NCBI GenBank assembly: GCA_900320815.1
Contig: ONTY01000085.1
Span: forward strand, 1 to 5,455
Reading direction: 5' to 3'
Source: an uncultured Pseudomonadota bacterium
GTDB lineage: Bacteria > Pseudomonadota > Gammaproteobacteria > Burkholderiales > Burkholderiaceae_C
DNA length: 5,455 bases
This document shows, in pieces, positions 1 to 4,973 of this stretch. The translations under genes were made by a program, and so were the position numbers. Under the pieces are notes generated by a model. The model did not search any database. It was not told the DNA's origin and was given only the letters and a program-made list of their open reading frames with translations. Numbering within the stretch: the first letter of the stretch is position 1; each line of letters begins with the position of its first letter.

Positions 1-407
1 TGGGAGGCGTTTTCGGCACGGTGGCGATGGTGGGACTGCTTATCCTTATCCACCGGCGCTTTACGGTTGAGCGTGTATCCATCAACAGCACATGGCGCGA
101 TAAGCTGGTGCTGATCTGGATTTTCATTACGCTTTCGTTGGGGCTGTCCAGTATTTTTGTCAGCATGAACCATCTTGACGGGCATGAAATGGTGCAGTTG
201 ATGAAATGGGCACAGCATATTGTTACGTTCCGTGGCGGAGCGGCCAGCTTCATTACCGAAGCGCATCCAATCTTTAAACTGCACTTGTTTATGTGTATGA
301 CGTTCTTCCTCATTTTCCCATTTACCCGTATGGTGCATGTGTGGAGCGGCTTTGCCAGCGTGCTTTACGCCATTCGTCCGTGGCAGTTGGTGCGCACGCG
401 CGCCTGA
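1..407 (+). CDS. narI: Respiratory nitrate reductase gamma subunit NarI, 3' part
   Basis: NarI is the membrane cytochrome b subunit of the NarGHI nitrate reductase. It takes electrons from quinol and passes them through two b haems to NarH and NarG. The reading frame is open from the first base of the window (codons from position 3), so the N-terminus lies upstream. About 134 of the usual 225-235 residues are present. They hold three hydrophobic segments, at visible residues about 1-17, 34-56 and 90-110. Two histidines, in KLHLF (visible residue 94) and MVHVWS (112), are 18 residues apart, as are haem ligands His187 and His205 of E. coli NarI. The other two ligands (His56 and His66 in E. coli) would be upstream. 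The end resembles the family tail (WQLVR). Two stops follow directly, TGA then TAA at 408-410. The first codon here is not the true start. Confidence 0.95.
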   Translation, partial: GGVFGTVAMVGLLILIHRRFTVERVSINSTWRDKLVLIWIFITLSLGLSSIFVSMNHLDGHEMVQLMKWAQHIVTFRGGAASFITEAHPIFKLHLFMCMTFFLIFPFTRMVHVWSGFASVLYAIRPWQLVRTRA

Positions 408-430
408 TAATTCCCGTTGTGTGAACTTGC

Positions 431-455
431 AGCCCCGCCTTGCGCGGGGCTTTTT
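431..455 (+). terminator. Intrinsic terminator after narI
   Basis: AGCCCCGC (431-438) and GCGGGGCT (444-451) form a perfect 8 bp GC-rich stem around a 5-base loop. A run of five T's occupies 451-455. This is a textbook rho-independent terminator 21 bases after the second narI stop. It lies upstream of the parvulin start at 477, leaving little room for a new promoter, so the downstream genes probably depend on read-through or on promoters elsewhere. Confidence 0.85.
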
Positions 456-457
456 CT

Positions 458-464
458 GGAAAGG
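458..464 (+). promoter_or_regulatory. Ribosome binding site of the parvulin gene
   Basis: GGAAAGG lies 12 bases before the ATG at 477 and just after the terminator T-run. The spacing is slightly long. It is the only purine-rich site near a usable start and supports ATG 477 over the TTG at 417, which would make the gene run through the terminator hairpin. Confidence 0.5.
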
Positions 465-476
465 CGCAATTCATTT

Positions 477-1244
477 ATGGCAATTACGGTCAATGGCGTT
501 GAACTAGGTGAAGCGGAAATTGTGCAGGAGATGGCAAACCATAAAAATGCTGAAGATCCGCGCCGCGAAGCAGAGATTGCCTGCATTTTGCGGCACCTGA
601 TGCTGGCGGAGGCAGTGCGGCTTGGTGTGCAGGGCAGCGATGAGGAAGCGACCATTGCCGCGCTGCTCGACAGCCAGGCGCCCGGGCCGCAACCAGATGA
701 GGCAGAGTGCCGCAAGTTTTATGCCGCAAATCCGGCGCGATTTACGGTGGGTGAATATGTGGAGGCCAGTCATATCCTGTTTCAGCCTGTAGAGGGGCAG
801 GGGATGCCGGCGCTCATGGAATTTGCGAAGCAGACTCTGGAACAACTCAAAAAGCAGCCTGAGCATTTTGAAAATATGGCGCGAGAACTTTCTGACTGTC
901 CTTCTGCGGCAATGGGTGGCAACCTTGGGCAAATTGGTCGCGGGGATACGGCGCCGGAGTTTGAAAACGCGCTGTTTGCTGCCAAGGAAGGCGCCATTCA
1001 TCCACGGTTGGTACATACGCGCCACGGGCTGCACATTATTCGTGTGGCGCGCCACGATCCGGGGCGTCAGATGGCGTATGAGGAAGTGGCAGACGATATT
1101 GCCCAGGTGCTGCGCGCTGTGGGGCGAGACACGGCATGGCGGCATTATGCTGGGGCGCTGGTAGCGCGTGCTGATATTACCGGAATTGATTTGAGCGCCA
1201 ATCTGGCTGCGGGGCATTTGCTTGGCGCGGAGGAAAAACAATGA
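477..1244 (+). CDS. Parvulin-type peptidyl-prolyl cis-trans isomerase (PpiC/NifM-like) of the nar cluster
   Basis: This is predicted to catalyse cis-trans isomerisation of peptide bonds before proline and so assist protein folding. The protein has 255 residues. An N-terminal helical region (about 1-90) is followed by one rotamase domain (about 96-192). The domain shows the family landmarks: ASHILF with His99, ELSDCPSA with Asp140 and Cys141, the glycine-rich GGNLGQIGRG, PEFENALFA, and a closing HGLHIIRV with His183 and His186. His99, Cys141 and His186 match the positions of the Pin1 active-site His/Cys/His. There is no signal peptide or membrane segment, so it should be cytoplasmic, unlike SurA or PpiD. 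A cytoplasmic parvulin next to narI and moaA is also known from the Pseudomonas nar cluster. A role in maturing a Nar subunit is inference. Its stop overlaps the next start (ATGA at 1241-1244), suggesting coupled translation. Confidence 0.88.
   Translation: MAITVNGVELGEAEIVQEMANHKNAEDPRREAEIACILRHLMLAEAVRLGVQGSDEEATIAALLDSQAPGPQPDEAECRKFYAANPARFTVGEYVEASHILFQPVEGQGMPALMEFAKQTLEQLKKQPEHFENMARELSDCPSAAMGGNLGQIGRGDTAPEFENALFAAKEGAIHPRLVHTRHGLHIIRVARHDPGRQMAYEEVADDIAQVLRAVGRDTAWRHYAGALVARADITGIDLSANLAAGHLLGAEEKQ
1229..1233 (+). promoter_or_regulatory. Strong ribosome binding site of the MoaA-like gene
   Basis: GGAGG lies 7 bases before ATG 1241, inside the last codons of the parvulin gene. This is close to ideal spacing and fixes the start at 1241 rather than the second in-frame ATG at 1247. 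It implies the MoaA-like protein is translated efficiently, which argues against a dying gene. Confidence 0.75.
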
Positions 1245-2224
1245 AGATGATTCGGCGCAAACATAATTTTGGGCTTTTGGGCGATGGGCATGGGCGGCGT
1301 ATTACGCATTTGCGCCTGGCAATCAATGACCGCTATGAGGCGCGCTGTCCACACTGTGCTTCGCAGTCGGGGCGCGGCGCCGCTGGGGCGCAGCCCGCCG
1401 AGTGGCTGGACTATGCCGAGTTGGCGCACTTGGTCGGTTTGCTGGCACGGCTAGGCGTGAGTAACGTGCGGCTGACAGGCGGCGAGCCACTGCTGCGTCC
1501 GGGACTGGCGGAGTTGGCCGGGCGGTTGAGTGCGCTGGAGGGCGTGCATACGCTTTCGCTCTCGACAGCGGGGCGGCAGTTGGCGCGTCACGCAGCGGCG
1601 CTCAAAGCCGCTGGCGTGCGGCGGCTGAATGTGGCGCTGTCAACGCTGGACGCCGCCAGCTACTGCAAAGAAACTGGCGCAGACGCCTTGCCGGACGTGC
1701 TGGACGGCTTGGCCGCTGCGCGCCGTGAGGGGTTTGCCCCCATCAAAATCAATTGCACCGTGCGCCCAGATGCCAGCGAGGCGGCGCTGGCGCGGATGCT
1801 GGCGTGGACGCTGGCGAGCGGCTTCATCTTGCGCCTGATCGATGAAGGCAGCTTTGCTGTCGCACGCGGCGAGCGTGCGCTGAGTGAAATGGCGGCGCGG
1901 GTTGCGGGGCGCTTTGGTTTGATTGCTGCACTAGACAGCAGCGGCTTGGCGCGTTACTGGACGGCAGGTGAGGATGCGCGTGCGCTGGGCGTTATTGGGG
2001 CGCAGACGCGCCAGCAAGAGGCCGCATTCAACCGTGTTTACATGACGCCAGACGGCACGCTGCATATGGGCGCAGCATCGCAGCATCGCCTTCCGCTGGG
2101 AGCCATGCTGCGTGGCGGTGCAGATGATGCCGATTTGATGGCGTGCATCGTGCAAGGGGCGGCACGCCGCCCACTCAATCCAGGGCTTGATGCGGCGCCG
2201 CTGCGTTTGTTACGCTTGGCGTAA
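1241..2224 (+). CDS. MoaA-like radical-SAM-fold protein lacking key cluster cysteines
   Basis: MoaA uses SAM and two 4Fe-4S clusters to turn GTP into 3',8-cyclo-GTP, the first step of molybdenum cofactor synthesis. This 327-residue protein is clearly of that family. It has GRRITHLRLAIND (18-30), the SAM-site motif LTGGEPLLR (78-86), and NRVYMTPDGTLH (264-275), matching the MoaA NRxRLTxxGxL segment; total length is normal. The N-terminal CxxxCxxC motif reads YxxxCxxC, with Tyr32 (TAT at 1334-1336) and only Cys36 and Cys39 kept. All three C-terminal cluster cysteines are replaced, by Glu260, Phe263 and Gly277. The usual NRxR reads NRVY, and the terminal Gly-Gly is absent. Arg25, matching a GTP-contacting Arg of MoaA, is kept. 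The frame is intact and the ribosome site strong, so it is probably expressed but unlikely to be a normal cyclase. Databases may label it moaA. Its real role is unknown; a scaffold, regulatory or cofactor-handling role near nitrate reductase is speculation. Confidence 0.85.
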   Translation: MKMIRRKHNFGLLGDGHGRRITHLRLAINDRYEARCPHCASQSGRGAAGAQPAEWLDYAELAHLVGLLARLGVSNVRLTGGEPLLRPGLAELAGRLSALEGVHTLSLSTAGRQLARHAAALKAAGVRRLNVALSTLDAASYCKETGADALPDVLDGLAAARREGFAPIKINCTVRPDASEAALARMLAWTLASGFILRLIDEGSFAVARGERALSEMAARVAGRFGLIAALDSSGLARYWTAGEDARALGVIGAQTRQQEAAFNRVYMTPDGTLHMGAASQHRLPLGAMLRGGADDADLMACIVQGAARRPLNPGLDAAPLRLLRLA

Positions 2225-2225
2225 G

Positions 2226-2254
2226 GAGACATTCAGGCGAGCGACTCTCATAAT
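2226..2254 (+). promoter_or_regulatory. Possible sigma-70-type promoter for carbonic anhydrase-narX-narL
   Basis: GAGACA (2226-2231, 4 of 6 to the -35 consensus) and CATAAT (2249-2254, 5 of 6 to the -10) are separated by 17 bases. Transcription would begin near 2261. That would suit the ATG at 2290 and make the GTG at 2260 effectively leaderless. It sits in the only longer gap between the MoaA-like gene and narX. The match is by eye only, and the -35 part overlaps a purine-rich stretch that resembles a ribosome site. Confidence 0.3.
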
Positions 2255-2289
2255 GGTATGTGCAGCACGGCGCCTGGGTATATCGGGAT

Positions 2290-2967
2290 ATGGACCAGAT
2301 TGAACGTTTCATCGGCGGATTCAGACATTTTAGGCGGCATTATTTTGAAAATGCGCCGCAGCTTTATAACCGGCTCAAAGACGGGCAAAACCCAAACTGC
2401 CTGGTCATTGGTTGCTGTGATTCGCGCGTGAACCCGGTGCATCTTTTCGATTGTGAACCGGGAGAGATTTTTATCATGCGCAACGTCGCTAATCTGGTGC
2501 CGCCACAGTGCAGCGACGGCCCGCAGGGCGTGCTGGCGGCCATTGAATATGCAGTGTGCGGGCTGCACGTGAGCGATGCCATTGTGCTTGGGCACTCGCA
2601 CTGTGGCGGTATTCAGGCACTGATGCAGCGTGGCAGCGCGGCGGCGCATAGGCAAAAAGAGGGGCGAGACGCGCACGGCGGCGGGCAGCACCTCGAACGC
2701 TGGCTTGACGTGGCCGAGCCAGTGCGCCAGCGCATCCTGGCGCAAATGCCAGCTGCCAGTGAGCAGGAGCGTTGCCGCGCTTGTGAGCAGGCCGCCATTC
2801 TCGCGTCACTAGAAAACTTGCGCGCCATGGACTGCGTGCGCGAGCGCATGGCAGCCGGTGCGCTGCGGCTGCACGGCTGGTACTTTGATTTGGAGGCTGG
2901 CCAGTTGCACACCTGGTCGCCGCGCGCTGGCGCCTTCCTTGCCACAGACCAAGCGCAGCAGCCATGA
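2290..2967 (+). CDS. Beta-class carbonic anhydrase
   Basis: This zinc enzyme interconverts CO2 and bicarbonate in the cytoplasm. From ATG 2290 it has 225 residues, normal for the family (E. coli Can has 220). The zinc and catalytic motifs are complete: GCCDSRV gives Cys42, Asp44 and Arg46, and GHSHCGG gives His102 and Cys105. Other landmarks are EPGEIFIMRNVANLVPP (56-72), AAIEYAV (83-89) and the late LHGWYFDLEAG (194-204). No signal peptide is visible. An in-frame GTG at 2260 would add ten residues (MQHGAWVYRD). An in-frame stop at 2251-2253 rules out anything longer. Neither start has a good ribosome site; I prefer ATG because beta-carbonic anhydrases typically begin close to the IERFIGGFRRF-type segment. 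The gene overlaps narX by four bases (ATGA), so sensor and enzyme may be co-translated. Carbonic anhydrase is not a standard nar gene. Supply of bicarbonate or pH control during nitrate respiration is inference. Confidence 0.93.
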   Translation: MDQIERFIGGFRHFRRHYFENAPQLYNRLKDGQNPNCLVIGCCDSRVNPVHLFDCEPGEIFIMRNVANLVPPQCSDGPQGVLAAIEYAVCGLHVSDAIVLGHSHCGGIQALMQRGSAAAHRQKEGRDAHGGGQHLERWLDVAEPVRQRILAQMPAASEQERCRACEQAAILASLENLRAMDCVRERMAAGALRLHGWYFDLEAGQLHTWSPRAGAFLATDQAQQP

Positions 2968-4919
2968 GCGCCGTGCAGGTTGCTGCCCTGCCACTGTCCG
3001 CCCAGGATCTTGGCGAGCCGCCGCGTGCGGTGCAGCGTCCGTTGTCGCGGCGCATCGTAGCCAGTTCACTGCTGGCGCTGCTGGCGGTGCTGGGCATGAT
3101 TGGTGCAACGCTGTGGCTGTCGTGGCGCATGGAGGGGGCGGGCGCTGCCATCAATGACACCGGCAGCTTGCGTATGCGCGCACATCGCATTGCCGTTGAA
3201 CTCATGGACAGCCAGCACAGTGGGCGTGAGGCACGCGTGCTTGGCCAGCTGAGCGTGGTGGATGAGACGCTTGCTGAACTGGCTCGCGGCAACGCCGAGC
3301 GCCCGCTGTGGCTGCCGGGGAAACCGGCGGTGCTCTCGCAGTTTGAGCGCGTGCGCCGCTACTGGCGCGAGCAAACACGTCCGGCTGCCGAGCAGGCAAT
3401 CTCTGGCGACACTGCACCCTATCTGGCGGCGCTGCCCGAGTTCACAGCACGCGCCGACACACTTGTGGTGTTGATTGAGCACGACAACGCCAACAAAACC
3501 AGCACACTGCGCCTGCTGCAAACGGCGTTGGCGGCAATGGCTGTGGTGGGCACCTTGCTTTTGATTTATCTGCTGTATTTGTGGATTATTCGTCCCGTGC
3601 TGCGCTTGCAAGACGGCCTGCAGCGCATGGCGGCGCATGAGTTTGGTATGCGCCTGCCCGTGGAGACGCGCGACGAGTTTGGTGCGCTGGCGTGCGGCTA
3701 TAACCAAATGGCTGGCGAATTGCAAAGCCTGTATAAAAATCTGGAAGAGCGCGTGGCGGAAAAAACCGCGCAACTGGCTGCACAAAACCGCGAAACCGCC
3801 ACGCTGTATGACATGGCGGCATTTCTGAACCAGCCCAGCGAAATTGAGGCCATGTGCCAAGGCTTTTTGCAGCGCGTAGCGCAGCAGTTTGGCGCTGACG
3901 CCGCCAGCATCCGCACGCTGGACGCAGAAAACCGCCTGAACCTGGCCGCTTCCATTGGTCTCTCAAACGCACTCACTGACTCTGAGCGCTGCATGGAAGT
4001 GGGCGGCTGCGTATGCGGTCAAGCCATCCGCCAGCCGCACGGCGTGATTTATCTGCGCAACATCACGCTGGAAGGCGCGCCCGCCGCCTTTTGCCGCCGC
4101 GATGGCTTTGCCAGCGTAGCGGCATTTCGCATCGTCTCGCGCGATGCGGCGCTTGGCTCCTTTTCCCTGCATTTTCGCCAGCCGCGCGAGTTGTCGCCTT
4201 CGGCGCAACAGCTGTTGCGCTCGCTCGGGCAACTGTTGGGCGTGGCGCTGGAAAACCGGCGCCTTGCCGCGCAAGAGCGGGAACTGGCCGTAGTGCGTGA
4301 ACGCTCCCTCGTTGCCCAAGGGTTGCACGACAGCCTGGCGCAAGGGCTGAACTTTTTGAACCTGCAGCTGCAGCTGCTCGAGGGTGCTGTGCAGCGCGGC
4401 GACAGCAGCGAAATGGCTGAAATCTTGCCCTTGCTGCGCACCGGTGTGGACGAAAGCTACCAGGACGTGCGCGAGTTGCTGAGCAACTTCCGCAGCCGCC
4501 TGGAGCAGGGCGACCTGCTCGCCGCCATCGATGACACCGTTGCCCGCTTTCGCCGCCAGAGCGGCTGCGATGCCACGCTGGACGTGGAGCAGCGCCAAGG
4601 CGTGCCGCTGGCTCCGGAGCAGCAACTGCAGGTGCTTTTCATCTTGCAAGAAGCCCTCTCAAACGTGCGCAAACACGCTGCTGCGCGTCACGTAAGCGTG
4701 CGTGTGCACAACGGGCGCGACTTCACGCTGCAGGTGTGCGACGACGGCTGCGGCTTTGATGCCGCTGCGCTGGCGCAAAGCAGTGATGAGCACATTGGCC
4801 TTGCCATCATGCGCGAGCGGGCTGGACGGTTGCGCGCTGGCATTGCCATCGAATCGCACCCGGGGCAAGGCGCCTGCGTTACCGTTACGCTGCCCGCCAG
4901 CCAGCGGCAGGCCGCCTGA
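2964..4919 (+). CDS. narX: Nitrate/nitrite sensor histidine kinase NarX
   Basis: NarX is an inner-membrane kinase that senses periplasmic nitrate or nitrite and phosphorylates NarL. The protein has 651 residues, somewhat longer than E. coli NarX (598). In order: a cytoplasmic N-tail of about 30 residues; TM1 (31-54); a periplasmic domain starting with the nitrate-binding P-box (AINDTGSLRMRAHR, 62-75); TM2 (about 187-209); HAMP (about 207-262); a coiled stretch; a GAF-like central module (about 275-432) with cysteines 343, 349, 351 and 377; a HisKA_3 domain with phospho-acceptor His455 in GLHDSLAQ; the VRELLSNFR motif (502-510); and an ATPase domain with Asn567, DDGCGFD (593-599) and EHIGLAIMRERAG (609-621). 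Where E. coli NarX has Lys49, the P-box has Asp65, while the arginines Arg70 and Arg75 are kept. The start shares the ATGA overlap with the carbonic anhydrase gene and has no clear ribosome site, pointing to translational coupling. Confidence 0.94.
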   Translation: MSAVQVAALPLSAQDLGEPPRAVQRPLSRRIVASSLLALLAVLGMIGATLWLSWRMEGAGAAINDTGSLRMRAHRIAVELMDSQHSGREARVLGQLSVVDETLAELARGNAERPLWLPGKPAVLSQFERVRRYWREQTRPAAEQAISGDTAPYLAALPEFTARADTLVVLIEHDNANKTSTLRLLQTALAAMAVVGTLLLIYLLYLWIIRPVLRLQDGLQRMAAHEFGMRLPVETRDEFGALACGYNQMAGELQSLYKNLEERVAEKTAQLAAQNRETATLYDMAAFLNQPSEIEAMCQGFLQRVAQQFGADAASIRTLDAENRLNLAASIGLSNALTDSERCMEVGGCVCGQAIRQPHGVIYLRNITLEGAPAAFCRRDGFASVAAFRIVSRDAALGSFSLHFRQPRELSPSAQQLLRSLGQLLGVALENRRLAAQERELAVVRERSLVAQGLHDSLAQGLNFLNLQLQLLEGAVQRGDSSEMAEILPLLRTGVDESYQDVRELLSNFRSRLEQGDLLAAIDDTVARFRRQSGCDATLDVEQRQGVPLAPEQQLQVLFILQEALSNVRKHAAARHVSVRVHNGRDFTLQVCDDGCGFDAAALAQSSDEHIGLAIMRERAGRLRAGIAIESHPGQGACVTVTLPASQRQAA

Positions 4920-4973
4920 GCGCGAAAGCTGCCCGCTGTGCAAGGAAGAGAGTTTTTTTGAAGCAAAGCAGCC
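4920..4973 (+). other. narX-narL junction with possible hairpin and T-run
   Basis: CAGCGGCAG at 4902-4910 (end of narX) can pair with CTGCCCGCTG at 4929-4938, giving 9 bp with one bulged C around an 18-base loop that contains the narX stop. Seven T's follow at 4953-4959, but 14 bases separate stem and T-run, so this is not a standard terminator. AAGGAAG at 4942-4948 is 25 bases from the narL ATG, too far for an ordinary ribosome site. Confidence 0.25.

Noticed and set aside
406..411. GATAAT as a -10 element for the parvulin gene
   Set aside because: No acceptable -35 lies at 16-18 bases, and a transcript starting near 418 would still have to pass the terminator at 431-455.
417..476. Longer parvulin start at TTG 417, adding 20 residues
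   Set aside because: The extra residues are encoded by the terminator hairpin and do not resemble the family. ATG 477 has a purine-rich site upstream and begins with a sequence (MAITVNG) typical of such proteins.
504..1241. Minus-strand frame of 245 codons opposite the parvulin gene
   Set aside because: No family features; the opposite strand has a complete parvulin domain with active-site residues.
1241..2224. MoaA-like gene as a pseudogene
   Set aside because: There is no internal stop or frameshift, the length is normal, the ribosome site is strong and surrounding motifs are kept. Loss of specific cysteines only is better explained by changed function.
2489..3860. Long minus-strand frames opposite the carbonic anhydrase gene and narX (about 265 codons each)
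   Set aside because: Low-complexity Arg/Ala/Ser/Gln-rich products without motifs, fully opposite conserved coding sequence. They are antisense shadows.
4939..4959. T7 run as an intrinsic terminator after narX
   Set aside because: The nearest stem ends 14 bases earlier, too far for a standard rho-independent terminator. It is kept only as a low-interest attenuator idea.
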